The translations under genes were made by a program, and so were the position numbers. Positions 6,673 through 14,946 of a stretch of DNA of 35,209 nt are shown piece by piece. The stretch's first letter is position 1. Each line of letters begins with the position of its first letter. Location of the stretch: positions 1 to 35,209 of the IMG/VR virus record IMGVR_UViG_3300046007_010838, one strand, 5' to 3'. Origin of the DNA: a virus. The notes under the pieces are model-generated. The model was not told the DNA's origin. It saw only the letters and a list, made by a program, of their open reading frames with translations, and did no database searches.

Positions 6673-6904
6673 TTTAGAAAAATTGAGAAAAAGACAAGAG
6701 TCAGAACCATTATCAGAATGTCATGAAAGTAATTTTAATAAGTGGTTAGAAAAAAATTTCATTGAGAATTCAAGTGGAATTTTTAATCTTATTACTAAAG
6801 TAAATTTAAAGGATGGTTCTATTATGAGAACTAATTCTGATGATTATAATGACTGGTATTATCAGAGAAGAAAAGAATATATTCATACTCACATATATTC
6901 ATAA
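6665..6904 (+). CDS. hypothetical protein, 79 aa
   Basis: Not recognised. I choose the ATG at 6665 over an in-frame ATG at 6626 because it gives the compact ATGAATAA overlap (8 nt) with the preceding stop, an arrangement seen again at 19891. The product is charged, with a helical start (MNNLEKLRKRQESEP) and an aromatic C-terminus (DDYNDWYYQRRKEY). A bidirectional terminator follows at once. Confidence 0.65.
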   Translation: MNNLEKLRKRQESEPLSECHESNFNKWLEKNFIENSSGIFNLITKVNLKDGSIMRTNSDDYNDWYYQRRKEYIHTHIYS

Positions 6905-6932
6905 AAAAACCCATCATTAAGATGGGTTTTTT
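6904..6932. terminator. bidirectional hairpin terminator
   Basis: AAAACCCATC-ATTAA-GATGGGTTTT with T-runs on both strands, placed between convergent genes ending at 6904 and 6917. Confidence 0.85.
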
Positions 6933-7273
6933 AGTATTCGTTCTAATTTATATTCTCTTAGTAGTATCTGTTTATTTAGTAAGTCTAATTTTAGAGGATT
7001 GTATCCACTCTTTAATATCATTGGTGAATATCCTTCTGTAATCTTTGGTTCTATAAGTACTGTATAAAAACCACCCACATGTAATATGTACTCTTTTATT
7101 TCATATTCTATATGAGAGAGATATGTTGGTGCAAAGAATTTACACCTCCATCCGATTGGATACCACTTTTCTAGTATTTGTAATTGTATTTCTACTGGTG
7201 TTTTACTAAAGCGTTTTGTTTCATTGGATTCATAATTCCAAAAAACTAATGCTTTCTTACCAAATGTACTCAT
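6917..7273 (-). CDS. hypothetical protein, 118 aa
   Basis: Not recognised. A basic, aromatic-rich 118-residue protein (FWNYESNETKRFSKTP near the start, WYPIGWRCKFF in the middle) with alternating strands and no signal or membrane segment. It is a monocistronic gene with its own host-type promoter (7289-7319) and a shared hairpin terminator, so probably early and independently expressed. Confidence 0.75.
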   Translation of the reverse strand: MSTFGKKALVFWNYESNETKRFSKTPVEIQLQILEKWYPIGWRCKFFAPTYLSHIEYEIKEYILHVGGFYTVLIEPKITEGYSPMILKSGYNPLKLDLLNKQILLREYKLERILKNPS

Positions 7274-7288
7274 TATATATAATTTTCA

Positions 7289-7319
7289 CAAATATAAGTA
7301 TAATTTATGAGAATGAAAT
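7289..7319 (-). promoter_or_regulatory. Bacteroidota-type promoter
   Basis: On the minus strand TATATTTG (7296-7289) with ATTT 19 nt upstream, 15 nt before the ATG at 7273. Confidence 0.55.
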
Positions 7320-7351
7320 AATAATATATAATAAAAAATTATATTATAATA

Positions 7352-8791
7352 ATGTTAAAAAAATATATTGATTTTATAACTGAATCTCACGATTTAATAA
7401 CAGAATCACAATTGATTGAACTTTTATTAGAATCTGATGTAATGTTTTCAGATAATTTTAAGAAAGTATTAGGTAAAATTGATAGTCCAGTTGCTAAAAA
7501 GATTTTAGATTTAGAGAAAAAGGACTTACCTGTAGTTGCTAACTACTTTGATATAGACCCAAAAAGAAATGATTATCTATATTTTACTCCAGATAGAAAA
7601 GCTCAAGAGATTTTAAATGATCCAAAAGAATTATATCGTTTTGTAGGAAATAATGGTGGATGGCTAACACATGGTGAAGCTAATAATGCAATTTTTGCTA
7701 GATTAGGATATGTTCCACAAGGTGATGTTTATAGACCTATGTCTACAGAAGTTGGTGAAGTTGTTGAGCAGATAGTTTCAGAGAAATCTGGTAAAACTTG
7801 GGTTTGGTTAAAATTCCAAAATGGTCAAGGTGTTTTCAATTTAGAGAAATTAAGACCTGTTGATGATAGACATAAGTTAGTTTGGTCAAAAAATCGTCAA
7901 GATGTTAGAGTTGGTAGATCAATGAATGCTCTTTTAACTTTGGCTGCTAAAGAAGATGATGCTGCTAAATTTACTGCAAGAGAAGTTGAAATCTTTGTAA
8001 ATTTATATAAAGCACAAATGGATAAGTTCAATGATAAATTCTCATTTTTTGATGTTGTTCAAGGAGGTGAAATTTATGATAGATATCAATATGGTAATTA
8101 CTATGATGCAAGTGGTACATTAGCAAACTCTTGTATGGCAGAAGCAGACTCTAGTTGGTTAGAACCATATACTGAAAATAAAACTGTATCATTAGTTATT
8201 TATAAATCACAAGATGATGATAGTAAAATTATTGGTCGTGCTATTCTTTGGGAATGTTTAGATGGTAAGAAAGTAATGGATAGAGTTTATACTAATTCTG
8301 ACTCTGATGTTGAGTTATTTAGACAATTTGCACAAGATAGTGGTTGGTGGTATAAATCAAATAATAATAGTTCTTATACTATAAATGCAGTAGGACCAGA
8401 AGGTCAAAGTATTGATCGTTTAGTAGTTCAAGTTCAATTACAAAAAAGACATGAAAACTTCCCTTATATGGATACTTTAAAATTTTATAGTCCAGAAACA
8501 GGAATTATATCAAATGAAAATCCAGAAAGTGGAGTAGTTTATTATTGTGAATCAACTGAAGGCTATTATGATACACTTTGTTCAACTTGTGAACAAGAAG
8601 GTACTATTACTTGTCCAACTTGTGATGGTGATGGTGAAGAAGTTTGTATTGAATGTAATGGAGACGGTGAAGTAGAAACTGATGGAGAATCAACAGAGTG
8701 CCCAACTTGTGATGGAAGGGGTAATCAAACTTGTTCACAATGTGATGGTGATGACCAGATTACTTGTCCAGACTGTGAAGGAGACTTCTAA
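7352..8791 (+). CDS. putative packaged protein with C-terminal DnaJ-like CxxC cluster, 479 aa
   Basis: The N-terminus MLKKYIDFITESHDLITES matches the capsid-targeting type seen elsewhere here, with two possible ITE|S cleavage sites. Residues about 30-400 form an unrecognised domain that shares blocks with the next gene: SCM, VSLVIYKSQDDDSKIIGRAILW, KVMDRVYT, and YMDTLKFYSPETGIIS. The last 70 residues hold six CxxC motifs (CSTC, CPTC, CIEC, CPTC, CSQC, CPDC) with GDGE spacers, like the zinc-binding CxxCxGxG domain of DnaJ, but with no J domain. It probably binds zinc and may act as a chaperone or nucleic-acid binder after packaging. It arose with 8852-10249 by tandem duplication. Confidence 0.75.
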   Translation: MLKKYIDFITESHDLITESQLIELLLESDVMFSDNFKKVLGKIDSPVAKKILDLEKKDLPVVANYFDIDPKRNDYLYFTPDRKAQEILNDPKELYRFVGNNGGWLTHGEANNAIFARLGYVPQGDVYRPMSTEVGEVVEQIVSEKSGKTWVWLKFQNGQGVFNLEKLRPVDDRHKLVWSKNRQDVRVGRSMNALLTLAAKEDDAAKFTAREVEIFVNLYKAQMDKFNDKFSFFDVVQGGEIYDRYQYGNYYDASGTLANSCMAEADSSWLEPYTENKTVSLVIYKSQDDDSKIIGRAILWECLDGKKVMDRVYTNSDSDVELFRQFAQDSGWWYKSNNNSSYTINAVGPEGQSIDRLVVQVQLQKRHENFPYMDTLKFYSPETGIISNENPESGVVYYCESTEGYYDTLCSTCEQEGTITCPTCDGDGEEVCIECNGDGEVETDGESTECPTCDGRGNQTCSQCDGDDQITCPDCEGDF

Positions 8792-8797
8792 AGAATT

Positions 8798-8825
8798 AAA
8801 AAATCCCTTTTTAAAGGGATTTTTT
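8798..8825 (+). terminator. hairpin terminator between the two paralogues
   Basis: AAAAAATCCCTTT-TT-AAAGGGATTTTTT, a classic stem with a T-run, so the two related genes are separate transcription units. Confidence 0.85.
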
Positions 8826-8837
8826 CATGATACTAAT

Positions 8838-8847
8838 TTAATATATA
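8838..8847 (+). promoter_or_regulatory. TTAATATATA start-proximal box
   Basis: TTAATATATA, then ACTT, then the ATG at 8852. It lies directly after a terminator, which supports a promoter reading for this class of box. Confidence 0.6.
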
Positions 8848-8851
8848 ACTT

Positions 8852-10249
8852 ATGATTTCAAAATATTTAGATTTTATTACAGAAAGTAAATTAGAACTTC
8901 TTTTAGAAGCTAAAATAGTATTTACTACTAATTTTATGGAAGTCTTAGATAAAATAGAATCTCCTATTGCAAAAAAACTTATTTCACTTAGAGGTGAAGA
9001 CAAAGATATTGATAGAAACTTTATTGATATAAATAAAGATAAGATTGATAGTGTCTTCTTTAAACCGCAGGATAAAATAGATAAAGTAAAATATAAGATT
9101 TTAAATAAAGGTTCTGTTTATGATAATTTATCTAAGGCTGCTCCAGGTATTATAAAAAATTTTACAGAACCTAGAAATGGTGAAAAAGGTATAATTACAA
9201 GAACAATGACTGTTGAAGAGTTGAATGAAATATCACCTAGTGGTATTTGGGAATATATTTACAATAATAATGATACTATTGTTGTTTTTCAATTTAGTTC
9301 TGGTTCAGATATATTTGATTTATTTACTACTAAAAGCAATTTAATACCAGACTATACTTCGATAAGAAGTACTGATGTAAATGTTGGTAGATTTGTTAGA
9401 GCATTTTTGACAAAACTAGGTGAGAAGTTTACTGATATAGAAATTGAAAACTTTGTTGATCAATATAAGAAGGTAATGCAAATGAAAACTGATATATTTT
9501 CAAGATTTAAAGAAGTTAAAGGAGAAGATATAAAACATTATTATTTAGTTGATAACTATGAATCAGAATCCGGTTCTTTAGGTGGTTCTTGTATGCGCCA
9601 CAGTAGATGTCAAGACTATTTTGATATTTATGTTAATAATCCTGATAAGGTATCGTTGGTTATTTTATTAAGTGAACAAGATTCTTCAAAAATCGCAGGA
9701 AGAGCCATTCTTTGGCTAGATGACAATGATAGATATATTATGGATAGAATCTATACTATTAGAACTGCTGATATACTTTTATTTACAGAGTATTGTAATT
9801 CAAAAGGTTATCTTCATAAAGAAAGTCAAAATTATAGTTCAACCACACCATTTATTGAAAATGGTATTGAATTGGATGGACAAGATTCAAAAGTAGTTAT
9901 TACTTTAAAGAAAGGTGAGTATAGTCCTTATCCTTATATGGATACGATGAAATTTTATAGTCCAGAAACTGGAGTAATATCTAATCGTTATATTAGAACT
10001 GCATATGGTTATATTGAACTAACTGATACTGATGGTGGTCCTAATGAAGATTATTGTCCAGTATGTTCTGATAGCAGTGAAGTTGATTGTCCAGAGTGTA
10101 ATGGAAGATCAGAAATACGTTGTACTGCTTGTAATGGTTCTGGTGGAGATGCTGGTAGTGAACCTTGTTCAGTATGTCAGGGTGGTGGTATGGTTCGTTG
10201 TGATATATGTGATGGTGATGGTCGAGTTGGATGTCCAGAATGTAATTAA
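8852..10249 (+). CDS. putative packaged protein with C-terminal DnaJ-like CxxC cluster, paralogue 2, 465 aa
   Basis: The N-terminus MISKYLDFITES has the targeting pattern with an ITE|S site. The middle shares blocks with the upstream paralogue: GRFVRAFLT vs GRSMNALLT, GGSCM vs ANSCM, KVSLVILLSEQDSSKIAGRAILW, IMDRIYT, and PYMDTMKFYSPETGVIS. The C-terminal 65 residues carry six CxxC motifs (CPVC, CPEC, CTAC, CSVC, CDIC, CPEC), the DnaJ-like zinc pattern without a J domain. The shared core diverges well beyond the motifs, so the duplication is old. Function unknown; packaging in the head is inferred from the N-terminus. Confidence 0.75.
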   Translation: MISKYLDFITESKLELLLEAKIVFTTNFMEVLDKIESPIAKKLISLRGEDKDIDRNFIDINKDKIDSVFFKPQDKIDKVKYKILNKGSVYDNLSKAAPGIIKNFTEPRNGEKGIITRTMTVEELNEISPSGIWEYIYNNNDTIVVFQFSSGSDIFDLFTTKSNLIPDYTSIRSTDVNVGRFVRAFLTKLGEKFTDIEIENFVDQYKKVMQMKTDIFSRFKEVKGEDIKHYYLVDNYESESGSLGGSCMRHSRCQDYFDIYVNNPDKVSLVILLSEQDSSKIAGRAILWLDDNDRYIMDRIYTIRTADILLFTEYCNSKGYLHKESQNYSSTTPFIENGIELDGQDSKVVITLKKGEYSPYPYMDTMKFYSPETGVISNRYIRTAYGYIELTDTDGGPNEDYCPVCSDSSEVDCPECNGRSEIRCTACNGSGGDAGSEPCSVCQGGGMVRCDICDGDGRVGCPECN

Positions 10250-10286
10250 AAAATAAAAACCACTCATTTGAGTGGTTTTTATTTTT
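10249..10286. terminator. bidirectional hairpin terminator
   Basis: A long stem of about 18 bp, AAAAATAAAAACCACTCA with its complement around TT, flanked by T-runs on both strands. It lies between convergent genes; its ACCACTCA core recurs in the terminator at 20233. Confidence 0.85.
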
Positions 10287-11028
10287 AAGATTTTCTTAAA
10301 ACTTCTTTAGTATAGTAATCCTCAAATCCATCTAGATAAGTAGTAATTGGAGTTGATTTATCAGTAATAATGATTTCATCAATAAATCCAAAGTCTAGTG
10401 CTTCTTGTGAGTTTAACCAATTATCTCTTCTAGCACTTTCGAGTACATAATCAAAATCTCTACCACTATTCTCTGCAAGCATCTTGAATAAGATATAGTT
10501 ATATTTTTCTGATTCCATTTGAGAGATACGATTATCTTCAACGTGTCCTGATGCTCCAGAAGAAACTTGGTGTATCATCACTTTAGAGAAGTTCAATGAA
10601 GAACGTTTTCCTTTAGTTCCTGATGATAATAAGATTGATCCCATAGATGCTGCCATACCTGTATTGATAGTTTCAACATCAGAGTTAATATATCTCATAA
10701 CATCAACCATTCCTAATCCTGCTAAAACTGAACCACCTGGTGAGTCAATGTGCATTTTGATGTCTTTTTTCTCAACAGAGTCTAAATACATCAATTGTGC
10801 TTGAACAACGGTTGACATTTGTGTGTTTACAACACCGGCAACCCATAATATACGATCTCGCATTAAGCGTGAGAAAATGTCCATCTGCGTTACTCTCATT
10901 TCTCTTTCTTCGAGAATATATGGTGTCATACTATTCTCTACTAAATTTTTTTCAAAGTAGTGTAAATTCATAGAAGAAATACCTTCACTTAAAGCGTATT
11001 TTTTAAAATCTTTTCCAAAATCTGTCAT
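10285..11028 (-). CDS. clpP: ClpP-like serine protease, Bacteroidota type
   Basis: A 247-residue ClpP. The catalytic triad is visible: Ser128 in GMAASMGS, His153 in VMIHQ, and Asp202 in RRDNWL. SPGGS (96-100) is the substrate-binding strand. The long N-terminus (GKDFKKYALSEGISS, MTPYILEEREM, TQMDIFSRLMRDRI) follows the Bacteroidota ClpP form rather than the Proteobacterial one, so it was probably taken from a host. ClpP forms a barrel that needs an ATPase partner; none is in the window, so it may join host ClpX or ClpC/ClpA. A role as prohead protease is conceivable but less likely, given its closeness to the cellular enzyme. Confidence 0.93.
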   Translation of the reverse strand: MTDFGKDFKKYALSEGISSMNLHYFEKNLVENSMTPYILEEREMRVTQMDIFSRLMRDRILWVAGVVNTQMSTVVQAQLMYLDSVEKKDIKMHIDSPGGSVLAGLGMVDVMRYINSDVETINTGMAASMGSILLSSGTKGKRSSLNFSKVMIHQVSSGASGHVEDNRISQMESEKYNYILFKMLAENSGRDFDYVLESARRDNWLNSQEALDFGFIDEIIITDKSTPITTYLDGFEDYYTKEVLRKS

Positions 11029-11094
11029 ATTTTTTAATTTAAAGTTTATTAAGTTAATATATTGAAATATGATAAAAGTTTATTCAAAATAATT

Positions 11095-11125
11095 TTTTAA
11101 TATCATTTACTTTTCCATATCTTTG
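11095..11125 (+). promoter_or_regulatory. Bacteroidota-type promoter
   Basis: TATCTTTG (11118-11125) with TTTT 19 nt upstream; the next ATG is at 11148. Confidence 0.6.
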
Positions 11126-11147
11126 TTTTTTAAACTAAAAATTATAT

Positions 11148-11765
11148 ATGAAAAACGCTTTTAAGTTATTTGACTTTATGGGAACTCCAGTTTATTTAAA
11201 ATACTGGTTCTTTATTTTACTTCCTTTATTTATGTTACAATCTGGTGGATTTACCGAACAAGGATTTTTAATCGGGTTAGACTACTTCTTATCAATCTTT
11301 GTTGCAGTCTTAGTACACGAATTAGCACATACCGCAGTTGCTAAGAAATTAAATCACTACGTAGAACATGTTTATCTAGACGTATTTAATGGTGCTGCTG
11401 CAATTGATACTACTTATTCTCCTTATAATCAAACAATCTTAATTGTTGCTGCCGGTCCACTATCTAATTTGGTATTGTGGTTTATTGGATCTTATTTAGG
11501 ACTGGATATATTTGCACAAGTGAATATGTTTTTATTTATCTTTAATATTTTACCTATTTACCCTATGGATGGTGGTCGAATTTGTAAAGCAATTTGTCAA
11601 TGGATAACTAAACCTTCGATTGGAAGAAAAATCAATGGATATATCTCAATTATTTGTAGTTCATTACTATTTATCTTCTCAATTATGACTGTCAATATAA
11701 TTATGGCTCTATTTGCTGTCTTTTTTATCTTTCTTTCATATAAAGAAATAGAACAAAAATATTAA
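11148..11765 (+). CDS. site-2-protease (M50) family intramembrane metalloprotease
   Basis: A 205-residue polytopic membrane protein with the two zinc-site motifs of the M50 family: HELAH (His57, Glu58, His61) within membrane segment FVAVLVHELAH, and NILPIYPMDGGR (133-144, Asp141 as third ligand). Hydrophobic helices lie near 20-35, 45-65, 95-115, 122-140 and 165-200. There is no PDZ or CBS domain, so it is a minimal SpoIVFB-like form. Such enzymes cut transmembrane segments of anti-sigma factors or signal peptides in the inner membrane. In a phage it might release a host regulator or process a phage membrane protein; both ideas are inference. Confidence 0.9.
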   Translation: MKNAFKLFDFMGTPVYLKYWFFILLPLFMLQSGGFTEQGFLIGLDYFLSIFVAVLVHELAHTAVAKKLNHYVEHVYLDVFNGAAAIDTTYSPYNQTILIVAAGPLSNLVLWFIGSYLGLDIFAQVNMFLFIFNILPIYPMDGGRICKAICQWITKPSIGRKINGYISIICSSLLFIFSIMTVNIIMALFAVFFIFLSYKEIEQKY

Positions 11766-11766
11766 A

Positions 11767-12276
11767 ATGTTAGACATTGGTAAAACAAATCTTTTCTTAA
11801 ATGATAAAGCTAATTATGTTGTTAGTCAACTAATAGATGATTATGATCTTATGGGTCACAATTGTTTGTTTTTAACTCATAAGAATGATTCTATTCATCT
11901 TAAATGTGCGTCTTGTACTTATACTACTTATGATTCAATACCAGATATTTTATCTGATAATTTATTTAGAGTGAATATTATTATTGTTGAGTCAAATAGA
12001 AAATTTAATTTTTTACTTGATTCTATAAGAGAAGTAACAGATTTACCAGTTATTATAGTTACTGATGATTTATCATATGATTACCCAGATTATAAATTTG
12101 ATTATATTTATAAACTAGAAAGAGATAGAACTTTCTCATTAAGTATGGATAAATTTGAAGAAGACTTTTTAAATAACTCACATATTAGTGATATTAAAAA
12201 TGGTTGGAGTATGTCATTAGCAGGTTTAAGAACACAATATATTAGAGATAAAAAAATTAACGATTTATTAAAATAA
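11767..12276 (+). CDS. hypothetical protein, 169 aa
   Basis: Not recognised. It starts 2 nt after the M50 protease gene, so they are co-transcribed. It has alternating hydrophobic strands and helices (FRVNIIIVESNRKFNFLLDSI, LPVIIVTDDLSYDYPDYKFDYIYKL) that look like a Rossmann-type alpha/beta fold, perhaps receiver-like, but without a convincing phosphorylation or nucleotide motif. The basic C-terminus ends RDKKINDLLK. Cytoplasmic by composition. Confidence 0.75.
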   Translation: MLDIGKTNLFLNDKANYVVSQLIDDYDLMGHNCLFLTHKNDSIHLKCASCTYTTYDSIPDILSDNLFRVNIIIVESNRKFNFLLDSIREVTDLPVIIVTDDLSYDYPDYKFDYIYKLERDRTFSLSMDKFEEDFLNNSHISDIKNGWSMSLAGLRTQYIRDKKINDLLK

Positions 12277-12278
12277 AA

Positions 12279-12704
12279 ATGAAAGCACACGTAATTGTAA
12301 AAAAAGGATATGAATATGATGATAATATCTATTCAGAATCAGAGGGTGGAAATCCTGAACTTATTTGTTTCTCAAAAGAAGATGCGGATAAAAAAGTAAA
12401 TGAGTTAAATAAACAGGAATTTAAAACAAGTTCGCTTAGTTACTATTCATATGATTTAGAGGATATATTAGATGTTGATATTGAAGAGTATCAAAATTTT
12501 AACAAATCTTTGATTGAGAAGTATGGTGAGATAAAAAAAAGAAATTCTTGGGATGATGATCAGAATATCTTACATCCAATGGCAAATGATGAAGAAACTG
12601 AACAATATATGAAAATGACATGTTTGAGTTTCTACGAAGTTAAAGCTACAGACATCGACGTTCAAAGTTTCAGAGATTATAAAATCAATGAAGTTCTAAA
12701 ATAG
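12279..12704 (+). CDS. hypothetical protein, 141 aa
   Basis: Not recognised. A 141-residue acidic protein that starts MKAHVIVKKGYEYDDNIY and is followed by a helical region with many Asp, Glu and Lys. It has no signal, membrane segment or known motif. It lies 2 nt after the previous stop, as the third gene of the transcription unit that begins with the M50 protease. Its SYYSYDLEDILDVDIEEY segment suggests a protein-interaction surface, which is only an impression. Confidence 0.75.
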   Translation: MKAHVIVKKGYEYDDNIYSESEGGNPELICFSKEDADKKVNELNKQEFKTSSLSYYSYDLEDILDVDIEEYQNFNKSLIEKYGEIKKRNSWDDDQNILHPMANDEETEQYMKMTCLSFYEVKATDIDVQSFRDYKINEVLK

Positions 12705-12720
12705 AAGATTTGAGAAAGAA

Positions 12721-12726
12721 TATATA
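12721..12726 (+). promoter_or_regulatory. TATATA start-proximal box
   Basis: AATATATA, then GATT, then the ATG at 12731; a member of the recurrent class. Confidence 0.45.
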
Positions 12727-12730
12727 GATT

Positions 12731-13618
12731 ATGAGATATATATTCTTTCTTTTTTTATTTATGTTATTTTCCTGTAAAACTAACAAGAATACAATTACAC
12801 CACCTTCGCCTTTAAAGGATTTAATTACTGAGGGTAATACCATCTATGATCGTGATGAAGATGGTGTTAGTGATATGTATGACAAATGTCCTGATTTAAA
12901 GGGTAGTGTGGAAAATATGGGTTGTCCTGATATTGAGGAGAATGAAAAGTATTCCGGAACAAAAGATAATATTGAAATTGTTAGATCACCAAAAGATACA
13001 GAACCTATAGTTACAAAAAATATTAAAACTAAACCTAATATAAAAGCAGAGACCACGGTAATTAAACCAAATGAAATTAGACCTAGAGGTTTAATAGCTT
13101 ACTCTGTTCCTAGTGAAATGGAAGTTGATGAAGATTATTTAGTAAAAGTAAGAATAAGTAAACAAAATGATAAAACTGTTTTACTGGTTGGTGATAGAGA
13201 AATCCCTATATCAGATAATTTAGATAGTGTTAAGATTGAATCGATAACAATTTCTCCAATAATGTCTGCTAGTTTATTATCAAGTAAAAAAGATTTTGAA
13301 ATAACTCCATTATCAACGGATATTCAAAATATAGATGATGAAGGATATACGGAATGGGCTTGGAGTGTAAGTCCTTTAAAAGGTGGTGAAAATAATTTAA
13401 AACTTAATGTAAAAATTAGAATAAAAGAGGATGGTAATGATTATTATAAAGACATTACTGTCTTTGAAAGAAAGATAAAAGTCAAGTCTAATCTTGGTTC
13501 CAGTATAAAAGATTTCATAGTTAAAAACTGGGAGTGGTTTATGGGTGTAATTTTTATCCCTCTTTTTCAGTGGCTTTGGTTATTGTGGAAGAGAAAAAAA
13601 GAAGAAAAAGATGTTTAA
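12731..13618 (+). CDS. lipoprotein with thrombospondin type-3 repeat and C-terminal membrane helix, 295 aa
   Basis: The signal peptide MRYIFFLFLFMLFSC ends in a lipobox with Cys15. Residues 40-67 hold a TSP3-type calcium motif (DRDEDGVSDMYDKCPDLKGS, then a paired Cys), common in Bacteroidota OmpA-like envelope proteins. A beta-rich domain follows (about 100-255), then a membrane helix with Trp (WFMGVIFIPLFQWLWLLW) and a basic tail, KRKKEEKDV. With both a lipid anchor and a C-terminal inner-membrane helix it could bridge the two membranes, as a one-protein spanin would, though the folded domain is larger than usual. The stop codon sits in the loop of the terminator hairpin. Confidence 0.8.
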   Translation: MRYIFFLFLFMLFSCKTNKNTITPPSPLKDLITEGNTIYDRDEDGVSDMYDKCPDLKGSVENMGCPDIEENEKYSGTKDNIEIVRSPKDTEPIVTKNIKTKPNIKAETTVIKPNEIRPRGLIAYSVPSEMEVDEDYLVKVRISKQNDKTVLLVGDREIPISDNLDSVKIESITISPIMSASLLSSKKDFEITPLSTDIQNIDDEGYTEWAWSVSPLKGGENNLKLNVKIRIKEDGNDYYKDITVFERKIKVKSNLGSSIKDFIVKNWEWFMGVIFIPLFQWLWLLWKRKKEEKDV

Positions 13619-13632
13619 TACATCTTTTTTTA
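13605..13632 (+). terminator. hairpin terminator overlapping a stop codon
   Basis: AAAAAGATGT-TTAAT-ACATCTTTTT; the TAA stop of the lipoprotein gene (13616-13618) lies in the loop. Confidence 0.75.
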
Positions 13633-13685
13633 TTTTAAACATAATTGTATTATTTGAATACAAATAAAAATATAATATAAATACT

Positions 13686-14918
13686 ATGGATAATATAAAT
13701 TTAGTAGAGTCTTTTTCAGAGTTAAAAGACATAAAAAACATTGATAAAGAATCAATGATTAAAGTAATGCAAGAAGTTTTTAAAACTATTATTGTTAAAA
13801 AGTATGGTTCTTCTGATAACTTTGACGTTATTGTAAATCCAAATAAAGGGGATTTAGAAATCTGGAGAAACAGAACTATTGTTGAAGATGATTATGAAGA
13901 CTTTGATGAAAACATTCATATTACATTGAGTGATGCACTTAAAGTAGAACCTGACTTTGAAGTTGGTGAGGATTTAACTGATGAAGTTAAGATTGCTGAT
14001 TTTGGTAGACGTTCGATATCTTCAGTTCGTCAAATACTTAAATCTAAAATTATGGATCTAGGTAAGGAATCTTTATATAAAAAATATAAAGATAGAGAAG
14101 GAGAAATATTCATATGTGAAGTATATCAAATTTTAAGAAAAGAAACTATTGTTATTGATGATGAAGGTAATGAATTTGTTTTACCAAAAACAGAGCAAAT
14201 ACCTGGTGATTTTTTCAGAAAAGGAGATTCAGTTAGAGCAATTTTACAAAATGTTTCTATTGAAAATGGTAAACTTTTTATGACATTATCAAGAACTTCC
14301 AATAAATTTTTAGAAAAGTTATTTGAACTTGAAATACCTGAGGTATTTGATGGATTAATAAGTGTTAAAGCAGTTGTTAGAGAACCAGGTTATAAGGCGA
14401 AAGTTGCAGTTGAATCTTATGATGATAGAATTGATCCTGTTGGAACTTGTGTTGGTGTCAAAGGAAGCAGAATTCACTCTATTGTGAGGGAGTTAAATAA
14501 TGAAAACATTGATGTTATTAATTATACTACTAATAAGTCTTTATACATAATGAGATCATTAGGACAAACTAAACCAAATGCTGAAATAAATGAAAATGAT
14601 AAAACTGCAACTGTGGTTATTCCTTCTGATAGTATTTCACTTGCCATTGGCAAGGGAGGCTTAAATATTAAATTAGCAAGTAAACTAACTGGTTATAAAA
14701 TAAATGTATTCTCTGATGTTGAACATAATGAAGACGTTTTATTAGAAGACTTTTCTGATGAAATCGATGGATGGATCATTGATGAGTTTAAAAAAGTTGG
14801 ATATGATACTGCCAAGAGTGTCTTGAAGGCGGATTTTAATTATCTTGTTAAACAAACAGATCTTGAAGAAGAAACAATAAGAGAAGTTGTTAAAATTCTT
14901 CAAAGAGAATTTGAATAA
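13686..14918 (+). CDS. nusA: transcription termination/antitermination factor NusA, Bacteroidota type
   Basis: A full-length 410-residue NusA. An N-terminal RNA-polymerase-binding domain (1 to about 125: KKYGSSDNFDVIVNPNKGD, LEIWRNRTIV, EPDFEVGED) is followed by an S1 domain (137-205), KH1 (about 225-282: DDRIDPVGTCVGVKGSRI, VRELNNENIDVINYT) and KH2 (IGKGGLNIKLASKLTGYKINV). The helical C-terminus (SDEIDGWIIDEFKKVGYDT...) is like that of flavobacterial NusA. NusA binds RNA polymerase and nascent RNA and sets pausing, termination and antitermination. No domain is missing, so it could replace or compete with host NusA. It has its own terminators on both sides. Confidence 0.95.
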   Translation: MDNINLVESFSELKDIKNIDKESMIKVMQEVFKTIIVKKYGSSDNFDVIVNPNKGDLEIWRNRTIVEDDYEDFDENIHITLSDALKVEPDFEVGEDLTDEVKIADFGRRSISSVRQILKSKIMDLGKESLYKKYKDREGEIFICEVYQILRKETIVIDDEGNEFVLPKTEQIPGDFFRKGDSVRAILQNVSIENGKLFMTLSRTSNKFLEKLFELEIPEVFDGLISVKAVVREPGYKAKVAVESYDDRIDPVGTCVGVKGSRIHSIVRELNNENIDVINYTTNKSLYIMRSLGQTKPNAEINENDKTATVVIPSDSISLAIGKGGLNIKLASKLTGYKINVFSDVEHNEDVLLEDFSDEIDGWIIDEFKKVGYDTAKSVLKADFNYLVKQTDLEEETIREVVKILQREFE

Positions 14919-14946
14919 AAAAAGAGACTCTATGAGTCTCTTTTTT
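14917..14946. terminator. bidirectional hairpin terminator
   Basis: AAAAAAAGAGACTC-TAT-GAGTCTCTTTTTT between the convergent nusA and nuclease genes. Confidence 0.85.

Noticed and set aside
10285-11028. ClpP-like gene as the prohead maturation protease
   Set aside because: Some phages use ClpP-fold proteases for this, but the sequence follows cellular Bacteroidota ClpP along its whole length, and it is not next to scaffold or capsid genes. Kept only as an alternative.
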